The translations under genes were made by a program, and so were the position numbers. 64,000 nucleotides of DNA from Bacillota bacterium. Its GTDB lineage: Bacteria; Bacillota; Negativicutes; CTSoil-072. The notes under the pieces were generated by a model that did no database searches, was not told where the DNA came from, and saw only the letters and a program-made list of their open reading frames with translations. Position 1 is the first letter of the stretch; each line of letters begins with the position of its first letter. This document shows, one piece after another, positions 30,501 through 41,367 of this stretch. The DNA lies in contig JAGFZV010000003.1 in NCBI GenBank assembly GCA_017889545.1, positions 1 to 64,000 of the forward strand. Direction: 5' to 3'.

Positions 30501-31512
30501 AGTATGGTCAGATTAAAACAGAATACCTGGTTCCGACCTCTGGCGCAACTTCGAAATTTACATTCCAGTATGGTCAGATTAAAACCAAAATGTGATAAAA
30601 AACATTGACATGCACAAAATGATTTACATTCCAGTATGGTCAGATTAAAACCTTTATCGTTTTCAATTCTGTCAAGTGACATTTTCTTATTTACATTCCA
30701 GTATGGTCAGATTAAAACCAGTTCCGAATACCCCGGATAAGGCTGGCTCAAACAGATTTACATTCCAGTATGGTCAGATTAAAACCTAACCGAGTCGTCA
30801 TATCCGCCCATATGCCACCGGAATTTACATTCCAGTATGGTCAGATTAAAACCATTGTGTTGGCCTCACAGTCTAGCCAGGACTTGTATATTTACATTCC
30901 AGTATGGTCAGATTAAAACCCACAACCCCACGCAATACGCCCCTGTGCCTTCTGAATTTACATTCCAGTATGGTCAGATTAAAACGAAATCGCTATCACG
31001 CCTTCGCAGGTTTGGCTTTGGAATTTACATTCCAGTATGGTCAGATTAAAACCATATGCCACCGGATGGCCATGATTTCTTCAACTGTATTTACATTCCA
31101 GTATGGTCAGATTAAAACCCAGCCATCGCAACCGCAATTCCAACTCTAATTTTTATTTACATTCCAGTATGGTCAGATTAAAACCAAAAGCGACTTCCAG
31201 ATTAAAACGCTGGATGCTAGATTTACATTCCAGTATGGTCAGATTAAAACCTGGGCACTCTATCAGCCAACCATCTTGAGTCTTAATTTACATTCCAGTA
31301 TGGTCAGATTAAAACTTTGCCAATCGGAATGACAACGTTATCAGCAAACTGATTTACATTCCAGTATGGTCAGATTAAAACAACATTTGGGTATTTTGAG
31401 GTGACAAAATGAGAACTATTTACATTCCAGTATGGTCAGATTAAAACCATTCGAGAAAGCGCACGGATACAAGCCGGGTTGGATTTACATTCCAGTATGG
31501 TCAGATTAAAAC
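27502..31512 (-). CRISPR. Type I-B CRISPR array, 61 repeat copies (leftmost degenerate) and 60 spacers of 34-38 nt
   Basis: 30-nt repeat ATTTACATTCCAGTATGGTCAGATTAAAAC on the plus strand (GTTTTAATCTGACCATACTGGAATGTAAAT in the inferred transcribed orientation); copies counted by hand. Confidence 0.98.
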
Positions 31513-31698
31513 CCCATGTCTCAAACCTTTTGTCTCATAAGGCCTGAAACCCTGATTTCTGTTGATCTGCTTCTTTGAACGGTTGAATAATAATGAATTT
31601 TCATTTTTCCCTAACACAATTAATATTTTCAAGGTTTTCTCCTATCTGTCGACCCTCCCAATTTTTCACACTACTTCAAGTCGACAGATTCTTCTGAA
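31513..31698 (-). promoter_or_regulatory. CRISPR leader between cas2 and the array
   Basis: AT-rich non-coding stretch next to cas2 and the most conserved repeats; contains ATCTGTCGAC...GTCGACAGAT inverted repeat. Confidence 0.8.
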
Positions 31699-31977
31699 TT
31701 AAATCAAATTTGATAACGCATTATCTTGCTTGCCCCAAAACTCTTTTTCCAGCCATCGTTCATGACGGCTTTTAAACAAAATTACAGAGTCTTTTTCTTT
31801 GCGAATATGTTTTTTCAGCTCTAGGTTCAACTTTAGAATTTGTGACTCCGATAATTCACCTTCAAACACAGAGTCTTGTATATGGGTTAAATAAGATTTG
31901 CATAATTTAAAAACATTCCGCAAGATTTTTTGTCCATTATCATCCAAACTAATGTCATATGTCAAGATTACATACAT
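31699..31977 (-). CDS. cas2: CRISPR-associated endoribonuclease Cas2
   Basis: MYVILTYDISLDDNGQKILRNVFKLCKSYLTHIQDSVFEGEL. Confidence 0.97.
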   Translation of the reverse strand: MYVILTYDISLDDNGQKILRNVFKLCKSYLTHIQDSVFEGELSESQILKLNLELKKHIRKEKDSVILFKSRHERWLEKEFWGKQDNALSNLI

Positions 31978-31987
31978 TATATTTCAC

Positions 31988-33004
31988 CTACCACCAAATT
32001 TTAAAGGCATCATACTTTTTTTCTCCTAACAGATGCTTGGTTAATTTATAGGCTTCTAGTCGAATTAAATATTGATAAGACACATCTTTTTTTAATTCTC
32101 GATGATTGATAGTTGTTTTTAGGCGTTTATCAAATTCAGCCGCAATCAATTGCGATGCTTCTTTTTTTAAATGCAAAAAATTGAGATTAGGTGTAAAATC
32201 ACGTTCTGTAATCTGGTTACGGTTCAACAAAGAAAAAATCAAACGATCCCCTAATAACGGTTTAAAAATTTCAGCTAAATCCAAACTCAATGAAAATCGG
32301 CGAACACCAGGTTCATGAAGATAACTAATCGTTGGGTTCAATTGTGTATGGTAAATTTCACTTAATATCCGAGTATAAACTAGACTATTCACAAAAGAAA
32401 TAAGAGTATTAATCATATTATCTGGAGGTCTTTTCACTCGTTTCTCGAACTGTATTTTCTGATCAATAATTTCCGGCCAAGCTTGATAGTAGCGCCGTCG
32501 AATATTCCCTTCAATTCCCATTAGTTCGGCAACTTGACTGCATTGAAATATTTTCTTGCGTAATGCCGCAATATCCTCCATGACTGCACTTACATTTTTT
32601 CCTCTTTCACTATAGTATCGCAGATTTCTAAAGATATTATCTGCTGACGCTTCTATAAGCGGGCAAGCAATCGCCATCCGCAACGTATTATCGCTGTAGT
32701 GTTGCGCCTGTTTCACAAGCAGTTCACCAGCAAGCAAGTTTTCTTTTGGATAAAAGCTACCTGTATAAAAACTGTAATAATTAAAAAAATGAAGGGTGAT
32801 ACCATGCCGAGCCATCAAATTTACCAATTTGGTGTTAAATGACATTTCAGACATTAAATATATATCACCAATTGTCTCAATCGGTATATCGCGTTTTATC
32901 CCGTCTATGGTCGTAAACTGCACGGTGTTGTCATGGCGACGCAAATCACCATCACTATAAATATAATAACTCCTTTTCACGAAACCACCCCTTATATATA
33001 ACAC
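31988..33004 (-). CDS. cas1: CRISPR-associated endonuclease Cas1
   Basis: YIYSDGDLRRHDNTV...YLHEPGVRRFSLSLDLAEIFKPLLGDR. Confidence 0.97.
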   Translation of the reverse strand: MLYIRGGFVKRSYYIYSDGDLRRHDNTVQFTTIDGIKRDIPIETIGDIYLMSEMSFNTKLVNLMARHGITLHFFNYYSFYTGSFYPKENLLAGELLVKQAQHYSDNTLRMAIACPLIEASADNIFRNLRYYSERGKNVSAVMEDIAALRKKIFQCSQVAELMGIEGNIRRRYYQAWPEIIDQKIQFEKRVKRPPDNMINTLISFVNSLVYTRILSEIYHTQLNPTISYLHEPGVRRFSLSLDLAEIFKPLLGDRLIFSLLNRNQITERDFTPNLNFLHLKKEASQLIAAEFDKRLKTTINHRELKKDVSYQYLIRLEAYKLTKHLLGEKKYDAFKIWW

Positions 33005-33480
33005 AAATCATAATATGCACAACTTTTGCATATTCTTAATTTCGCTGGGATAGCCGGAATTGGTCCTTCAGCAATACCTTGAATCTCTGTCAGCATATTT
33101 TCAATAACCTGCTCATCTTCAGTGGTCAAATCTACATCCATGGTTTGACGTAGAAGTGGATAATCAATTTTCCCTTTTATACCAGACAATCCCTTTTGAT
33201 GCAAATAATACAAATAGTATTTCACTTGCCAAATTTCAACATTTTCCATCTTTTTGCTTTTTTTGATTTCATGAAGTACACCAGTTTTCTTTATAAAATC
33301 AATATTAATCAAATTATCAATCATCACATGTTTTTCTTCTTGTCGATAGCTTGATTCATCCAAAATTTTCCCTATTTTTACATTTTCATTTTCTTGTTCC
33401 ATGCGGATGTTATGGCATAAATACCACAATTTGCGTTTACACACAAAATAATAGCTAACCATTGTTCCATTAATTTGCAT
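32992..33480 (-). CDS. cas4: CRISPR-associated exonuclease Cas4
   Basis: N-terminal CKRKLWYLCH and C-terminal CKSCAYYDLCYI Fe-S cysteines; GVLHEIKKS core. Confidence 0.95.
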   Translation of the reverse strand: MQINGTMVSYYFVCKRKLWYLCHNIRMEQENENVKIGKILDESSYRQEEKHVMIDNLINIDFIKKTGVLHEIKKSKKMENVEIWQVKYYLYYLHQKGLSGIKGKIDYPLLRQTMDVDLTTEDEQVIENMLTEIQGIAEGPIPAIPAKLRICKSCAYYDLCYI

Positions 33481-33497
33481 TTTTTTGCAACCTCTCC

Positions 33498-35795
33498 CTA
33501 CATAAACTCTGCAGGCGCTGTTTGGGGCGAAGCGTTTTTCTGACGCTTACGAATAAGTCCTTGGCCTTGATGGTTTTGTGTATCGAATTTATAATCTCCC
33601 TCATACACATAAATTTCTAGCGTTTCACATAGCTTGCCTTCTTGCACAAAAAAAGCATACTCCTGTTCATAATGAGACAGGTTGATGGTATATTGTAAAA
33701 TTTCATCTTTAATCAATTGTCGGCGGCCATTCGTCGTTCCTTTTGCCTCTAGTTCCTGCATCCATTGCATTACTTGTCCTTTTCCCTTTAACTCTTCGAA
33801 GATATTTCGCGGAATCACACTGATGGACTGAATATCTCTGAACTGTTTTTGCGCATCTTTTTTATTTAGTTCATACATCTTCAAGTCCAGCAAAGATCTA
33901 ATTTTTTCATCAATTCCACGATAATACCTAGATGTAACGATGTTTGGATTTTCTTTGGCATCATACACTTGATTGATCATTGCTTGCTTCAAATCCAGTT
34001 CATCACTTTCTTCCAGTAATTGTCCATCATACCGTTTAACTGCAGCTAAAGAAAACTGATAAATCTCTGGGTCTACCACAGTTCCATAACCGTTTTTTCC
34101 GTCTAAAATAAAGATATTTGGCTCCAACCCCAGATTGTATAACCGGCTTCGATACACACGTCCCATCCGTTGCAAAAGCGAATCTATAGTGCACATTTCA
34201 GTAAATAGCACATCAAAATCAATATCCAATGAAGCTTCAACAATTTGCGTACTAATCCAAATTCCTGTTTTCTCATTTCTATGTTGATTGTCATTAGGAG
34301 CAAATTTCATGATGCTCGCTTCTAATATGGCTCGGTCTCGTTTTATAAAAGAACTATGCAATAAATTAACCTGCACACCTTGGGTGTTTAGCAATTTATC
34401 ATAGATCTTCTGTGCTCGTTTGACGGTGTTGGCAATAACCAAAACTTTTTTTCGCTTAGCCAATTCCAGGATATTATCATAATCGAATTCATCACCGTCT
34501 AACACTTTTATGCGATGACGCTGAGAAAATTCACTATGAAAAGTTTTTTGCATCAATGGTGTTTCAATCACTTTATATTTTTTCATGAACTCGTACAGAA
34601 CTGGGGGAAAAGTGGCAGTTATAATGGCAAACTTGCCACCAAGGTCTGTAATTTCTTTTAAAGCCACTAAAATAATTGCAACCAGTTCCTTGCTATACAT
34701 TTGGATCTCATCGATGATAAGTTTTGAGTAAGCCAACGTAGCCAGAGGCATTTCACCACCATTATAGCGAAATACAAATTTCAACAATTGATCGATGGTG
34801 GAAATTGTAAGTGGCTTGGCAAATAACTTAGCGCAAGTATATGCTTGATGCGCAGTTTCAAAATCAGTTCCATCTTGTTCGTGCAATTGATATGTCAGTG
34901 CATCGGAATGCAACAAGGACACTTTGTGATAGCCAATATCTTCCTTAACTCGTTGAAAAATAGCATTAATGGAAACCTTTAAAGGCAACGTATAAAAGCC
35001 TTTACTCTTTCCCAACCAAAGCAAGGCCGCTTCCGTTTTGCCACACCCGGTTGCGGCAACAGCAACCAAGTTCTCCTCTTGATTAGCCAGCATATATTCC
35101 TGAACTGGTCGCAATTGGTACCCTTTATCTATAAAAGCTGCTGTTACTATTTGTTGCAGATCGCCACCCGATTCCTCAATTTCATCCAATCCGGCACTGG
35201 CTGCATAGTCAATCCTATTCAATAACCCTTTTACCATAATATACTGCTGCAGCATCTCATCGTAATGAGTTTTAGAATTATCAAAGGTAACTCGAGTATA
35301 TACATCTCCACGATCTAATCTTTCCGGAATGTCTATCAAATCCCAGGAAAATTGATTACGACAGTCTTGCAGTATTGTTTTTATGTATTCTTTATCCTCT
35401 TCTTCCAATTTTCGTTCTCTTGCATGATGATAGTAGATGGCTTTCGTTAATACTTCATAGCCAGCAGCCCCGTACTTCTCTTTGAAACGCTTACGATCTA
35501 GAAAAGAACAGCTTAGCACATTATGCGGGATTTCTTCTCGTTGAGTTGCTTTATCAAGTATCAGAACCAATTTCAGGGACTGGCGTATCTTGTTTTGAAA
35601 TTTAATATCCATTTTCCCCAAGTCGTGAAAAAGAACAGCATCTTTCAGCAAGCACCAATCTTCTTCACACAAAATATTGGGATATGCCTTTCTCAGACTT
35701 TCATAGCACTTCAAGGCATCTTGGGTATGTTCGGTAATGGTTTGGAGCGGATTGCTTTTTGCCAAAAAAGAATACTGCATGAAATTCATCTCCAC
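33498..35795 (-). CDS. cas3: CRISPR-associated helicase/nuclease Cas3 with N-terminal HD domain
   Basis: FHDLGKMD and YYHHARER; Walker A AATGCGKTEAAL; LIIDEIQ; QRMGRVYR. Confidence 0.95.
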   Translation of the reverse strand: MEMNFMQYSFLAKSNPLQTITEHTQDALKCYESLRKAYPNILCEEDWCLLKDAVLFHDLGKMDIKFQNKIRQSLKLVLILDKATQREEIPHNVLSCSFLDRKRFKEKYGAAGYEVLTKAIYYHHARERKLEEEDKEYIKTILQDCRNQFSWDLIDIPERLDRGDVYTRVTFDNSKTHYDEMLQQYIMVKGLLNRIDYAASAGLDEIEESGGDLQQIVTAAFIDKGYQLRPVQEYMLANQEENLVAVAATGCGKTEAALLWLGKSKGFYTLPLKVSINAIFQRVKEDIGYHKVSLLHSDALTYQLHEQDGTDFETAHQAYTCAKLFAKPLTISTIDQLLKFVFRYNGGEMPLATLAYSKLIIDEIQMYSKELVAIILVALKEITDLGGKFAIITATFPPVLYEFMKKYKVIETPLMQKTFHSEFSQRHRIKVLDGDEFDYDNILELAKRKKVLVIANTVKRAQKIYDKLLNTQGVQVNLLHSSFIKRDRAILEASIMKFAPNDNQHRNEKTGIWISTQIVEASLDIDFDVLFTEMCTIDSLLQRMGRVYRSRLYNLGLEPNIFILDGKNGYGTVVDPEIYQFSLAAVKRYDGQLLEESDELDLKQAMINQVYDAKENPNIVTSRYYRGIDEKIRSLLDLKMYELNKKDAQKQFRDIQSISVIPRNIFEELKGKGQVMQWMQELEAKGTTNGRRQLIKDEILQYTINLSHYEQEYAFFVQEGKLCETLEIYVYEGDYKFDTQNHQGQGLIRKRQKNASPQTAPAEFM

Positions 35796-35832
35796 TTGCT
35801 ATCCTTCCACTTTGGATAGATTGTTTTCTTAC

Positions 35833-37414
<1,582 letters not shown>

Positions 37415-37415
<1 letters not shown>

Positions 37416-39037
37416 TATTTCACTCCTCCCACTGTTTCATCTTTTTGCGTTAACCCGCCATTCAAACCTGTCACAAAAGCATAGCCGAAATTCAAAAATG
37501 AATTTTCATCTTTGAGTACCTCTACAAACCCGTTAGGCATTTTCGCCCCCAATCCAATATAGTTCCGTAAAACCGTGTCCATAAATTCGTGAGAATCTTT
37601 CACTTTCAGGGCGTTTAATAATTTATAGGATAAGCCACGCACTTTGTTTTCGTTTTTATCGTCTCCAAGCATCCTGGCCCTCAAATCAGCGCCACAATGC
37701 ATCGCCGCAAAAACAGTCTTCTCTTCTTGCATTCCCCTCTCCCCTTTCGCAAATGCCACCGCCTGTATTTTGAGCAAATATCGCACAAACCAAGTCCGTG
37801 TTCCAGCTTCTATTGCTGTGTGTAAAATTTCGTATAACAAAGAATATAAATTTTCTCCATTTAAAATTCGTTGCATTGTACTTCGGTAAATATTCACATA
37901 GACTCCTTGTAGCTTAAGACTTAGTCTGGCAAGCACGGCAAAATCTTTTTTGCAGAAATTCAACACTTGCAACTTTTCTTTAGAAAGTATATTGAAAACA
38001 TATCGTCCATTGCTCCGACGCACCACTTGAATATTCTCTACTTCTTGTTCCATCGTAGTCGCTTGTGTAATCTGGCTAAACTGTTCCATCATACGAAAGA
38101 AAAGATCCTCCTTTTCTCCTGATAACACAACTGCGGACACGGCATTTATTTCTTTCAATGCACGCAAACTCATATTGTCGTTGACAAATATTCCTTCGGA
38201 CCCTTTCATGGTAAAACCTAATGGAATGCAGGCATAAATCAAATTACAAACTGGACAAAGAAACGAGTCTACATTGAATTCCCAAAAATAAGATGTTTTT
38301 CGTGCAATATCAATTCCTACATCATTTACCCATGCCATAGCACAACCGTTGCTTTTGGTTAACGGCACATCACATTGGCAACAAGAAAATTTTCCGTTTT
38401 TTTCATCCATTTGAAAATGAACAGCTGGATCAACAAAGGTTTTTTCAAAAGAAGTGTGAAATTCAGTCTCACTTTCTTTGCTATTTAAAAAGGCCATCGT
38501 CGTCCAAAAAGGCTGTATTTTAGTATAAGCGATATCTTTTAACAAAAATACGTTCTCATACTGATTCAATTTATCAATTAATATAGCTAATTTTTCGGCC
38601 TTCTTCTCATATTGTTTTTCTTCTTTGATTCCTTTTATATTTGTTAAAAAATCATACGTTTCTCCACGTTCTTTGATGATGGCAAACCCTTTTTTATAAG
38701 ATACACGTTCCATTTTTTCTTTAATATATCTAAACCCAATTTTCTTATCCTTATCGTTCCACCATTTTTCTAGGTTTTCTTCTTCCTTGGACGGAATGCA
38801 AATTAAGTTGTCATATTGCTTTAGAATGGTCGCATAGACTGTATCATCACGATAAGTATCCATCACCGTGTTTAAATAAGACTCGGTGAAATTTTGCAAG
38901 TCGTCGAGTTGAAACTGAAGACGGTTCCCCTTCCACCGGTAGGGAATGCCCTGTTTTTCTGCAATGCGCATAAATCCCAGAATGCCCGCATTATAGAGAG
39001 CATCATTTAGTTGCAATGTTACCTCACTACTCATCAT
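37415..39037 (-). CDS. Cas8b (Cst1-like) large subunit
   Basis: 540 aa; NDALYNAGILGFMRI N terminus, zinc-finger-like CCQCDVP and CPVCNLIYACIPLGF; between cas6 and cas7. Confidence 0.88.
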
Positions 39038-39038
39038 A

Positions 39039-39773
39039 TCACCTCCCTTGTGCGATAATATTGAAGTAACCGAACCCCGCCGATACTCGGCTTCCGAGTC
39101 CTGATAAATAGAAATGCGTTAATATCCGTATATCTCCCCGCAAACGAAACTGCCCTATTGTTACTTCAATCATTTGCCGATGATGCCGAACTACTGTTTT
39201 TTTACATTGAAGTGGCTCCACGCTAAACCCCTTCAATAATGGTAACAATGATTTATTTCTTGAAGAAATTTGCCGTTGCATAACTTCCTGCAAGACCTCT
39301 TGAAAGTCCTCTTTGGCATAGGAGTAATACAAATCTTTGTTATTTTCCGGATTATGTTTGCGTACACATAGCGGAGATGCAAAACTCACATCAATAACTT
39401 CTTTTGTAATAACCGTTTCTCTTTCTATGGCAATGCTTTCCAAACACATTTGGTTGCCCCCTGCCAAAGGATAAGCTTTGCGTTTTTGTAATAATAAAGA
39501 GTTATAGAACGCAATTCCTGCCGCGAAATCACTTGTACTCCAAAATAACTTTAACCGCTTCTGATCTATCGTTATTTGTTCTCCCAGAAAAGCAGCTTTC
39601 CCCAACCATACCGCAAAAGAGTACGGTTTTGTGACTCCTGGTGCATAAAAGTGCTCTAAGTATGTCCCCTCCTCATACTGCCCCAAAGCATCCTTAAAAA
39701 AGGATAGGAACAACGGTCGAAAATCACAAGGAAATGTTTCGTTTTGCAAAGATAGTTCACATACTAATCTCAT
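39039..39773 (-). CDS. cas6: Cas6 endoribonuclease
   Basis: RAMP-like; C-terminal LSGLGSRVSAGFGYFNII glycine-rich loop; first cas gene of the operon. Confidence 0.92.
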   Translation of the reverse strand: MRLVCELSLQNETFPCDFRPLFLSFFKDALGQYEEGTYLEHFYAPGVTKPYSFAVWLGKAAFLGEQITIDQKRLKLFWSTSDFAAGIAFYNSLLLQKRKAYPLAGGNQMCLESIAIERETVITKEVIDVSFASPLCVRKHNPENNKDLYYSYAKEDFQEVLQEVMQRQISSRNKSLLPLLKGFSVEPLQCKKTVVRHHRQMIEVTIGQFRLRGDIRILTHFYLSGLGSRVSAGFGYFNIIAQGR

Positions 39774-39834
39774 TTTTTAATTCACCTCCCATCTTTAATC
39801 TATCCATTTATATCTTCTTTTAGCACAATCATAA

Positions 39835-40860
39835 CTATTCCGCTTCCCTTTGGTACAAAAGCCTCATCTGTTCGACTTGTTTCATAACCTTATTTCTTAA
39901 TTCCACCGGTTCCAACACTTCAACCTGATCCCCGTAACCCATAATCCAACGCGTGATTTCTCTTGTTCCGTTGACAGTCACTTCATAAATCAGTGATCCA
40001 TCCGGCAAATCAGTAATCTTTTGCGTTGGATGCTTCTTTTCATCTTGGATCCAACGGGCTGCCTCCGGCATAAAATGCAGCTTAACTGACACGGAATCTC
40101 CTTGTTCCAATACCCAGCTATCACGAAAAAATTCGTCTGTAGAAAAATTAGACGGCATAATAAATTTCGTATTTAACAACTCAAATTGTTCTATCCGGTC
40201 TAAACGAAAAATCCGCTCACTATTTTGGTTGTGACAATAAGCAATAAGATACCAAGTTCCATTGCGGAATGTGATAACATATGGATCGACGATCCTGTCC
40301 GTATGAACATCCCTGGTTTTCGAATAATATTGCAACCTTACTTGGCGCCGTTCAACTATTGCGGTTTCAAGCCCAGAAAATAATTCACGACTATCGCCAT
40401 TTTCCTGAATAGAAACTGCAATATCCAACGCACAAGATCGTTTTTCAACTGTAGCTTTGTGTTCGTCTGTGAGGCCATAGGTCAACCTCTCCAAAGCACG
40501 CCTCAGAGGCACAGTCAAAACACTTTCCTGTTTCAAAAATGCTTGCGCACAGCATACTAACGCTGTTGCCTCTTCTACCTGAAATGACAGCGGTTTCAAA
40601 AACGCCTTGCCATAGGCTCGATATTTCTTGGTCTGCGGATCCAAAGAAAGAGGCACGCCCCCTTCTGACAGCACCCGTAAATCGCGATAAATCGTACGGG
40701 TGCTGACCTGGCATTCTTGCTCCAGGTCAGAAAGGGACATGCCTTTATGATTGCCAATCATGCAAAGAATATGTACTAATCGCACTGTCCGCTCCGAAAT
40801 AGACAATTTGTTCACCTCAGAATTCTGAACTTCCGGCTCCACTTTCAAAATATCAAACAA
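39835..40860 (-). CDS. WYL-domain HTH transcriptional regulator, probable cas operon regulator
   Basis: HTH CQVSTRTIYRDLRVLSEGGVPL; WYL-type GTWYLIAYCHNQNSERIFRLDRIE. Confidence 0.92.
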   Translation of the reverse strand: MFDILKVEPEVQNSEVNKLSISERTVRLVHILCMIGNHKGMSLSDLEQECQVSTRTIYRDLRVLSEGGVPLSLDPQTKKYRAYGKAFLKPLSFQVEEATALVCCAQAFLKQESVLTVPLRRALERLTYGLTDEHKATVEKRSCALDIAVSIQENGDSRELFSGLETAIVERRQVRLQYYSKTRDVHTDRIVDPYVITFRNGTWYLIAYCHNQNSERIFRLDRIEQFELLNTKFIMPSNFSTDEFFRDSWVLEQGDSVSVKLHFMPEAARWIQDEKKHPTQKITDLPDGSLIYEVTVNGTREITRWIMGYGDQVEVLEPVELRNKVMKQVEQMRLLYQREAE

Positions 40861-40946
40861 AAGAAAAAATTTGCCGTGGCATTCCTGTCACTATTAACTA
40901 CAGAATACCATGACAGACTGACATATGGTTGTCAGTCCTTTTCAAA

Positions 40947-41105
40947 CTATTTTTTCATCCTACGAAATTTCTTCGATTGCTGCCGGATTTCATCTGTCCA
41001 TTCGTGTAGGTGTTTGTGTGAATAGGCGTTATATTATTCTACCAATCCTTTTCCATCTATATTATTCTTATACAATTGTTTCCATAATCCTTCTTTGGCA
41101 AACAA
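40947..41105 (-). pseudogene. Small ORF interrupted by one in-frame TAA (possible decayed gene)
   Basis: MFAKEGLWKQLYKNNIDGKGLVE*YNAYSHKHLHEWTDEIRQQSKKFRRMKK* in one continuous frame; GGGGTGG upstream of the putative TTG. Confidence 0.35.
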
Positions 41106-41126
41106 ATTACCACCCCAAAAAAGCAA

Positions 41127-41169
41127 AAAAACTCGTCAGACGTCATTCATCGTCCAAACGAGTTTTTTG
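41127..41169. terminator. Rho-independent terminator
   Basis: aaaaaactcgt...acgagtttttt hairpin. Confidence 0.7.
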
Positions 41170-41198
41170 ATTATCTTATGTTGTTTTTCAATTCGTGC

Positions 41199-41285
41199 TC
41201 AATGATTCTCGGCCGCTCTATTCCGGATATGGTACACGATATATGCTAAAACAATTACTTGCAAAAGAAGCAACGCCCACATCAT
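41199..41285 (-). CDS. 28-aa single-TM microprotein
   Basis: RBS GAGGTGATAAC then ATG: MMWALLLLQVIVLAYIVYHIRNRAAENH*. Confidence 0.5.
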   Translation of the reverse strand: MMWALLLLQVIVLAYIVYHIRNRAAENH

Positions 41286-41367
41286 TGTTATCACCTCGAC
41301 TTTACGTTATATTACTATAATACACCATATTTGTGAAAAATGTGTGAAGATATGATAAATTTTAAAA

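Noticed and set aside
30224-30792. 11-nt match ccggataaggc shared by spacers 30254-30289 and 30719-30755
   Set aside because: An 11-nt match among 60 spacers is expected at an appreciable rate by chance.
28713-31149. ORFs with repeated LHSSMVRLK / FTFQYGQIKT peptides (28713-29003, 28846-29067, 30238-30477, 30837-31049 and similar)
   Set aside because: They are translations of the CRISPR repeats, not genes.
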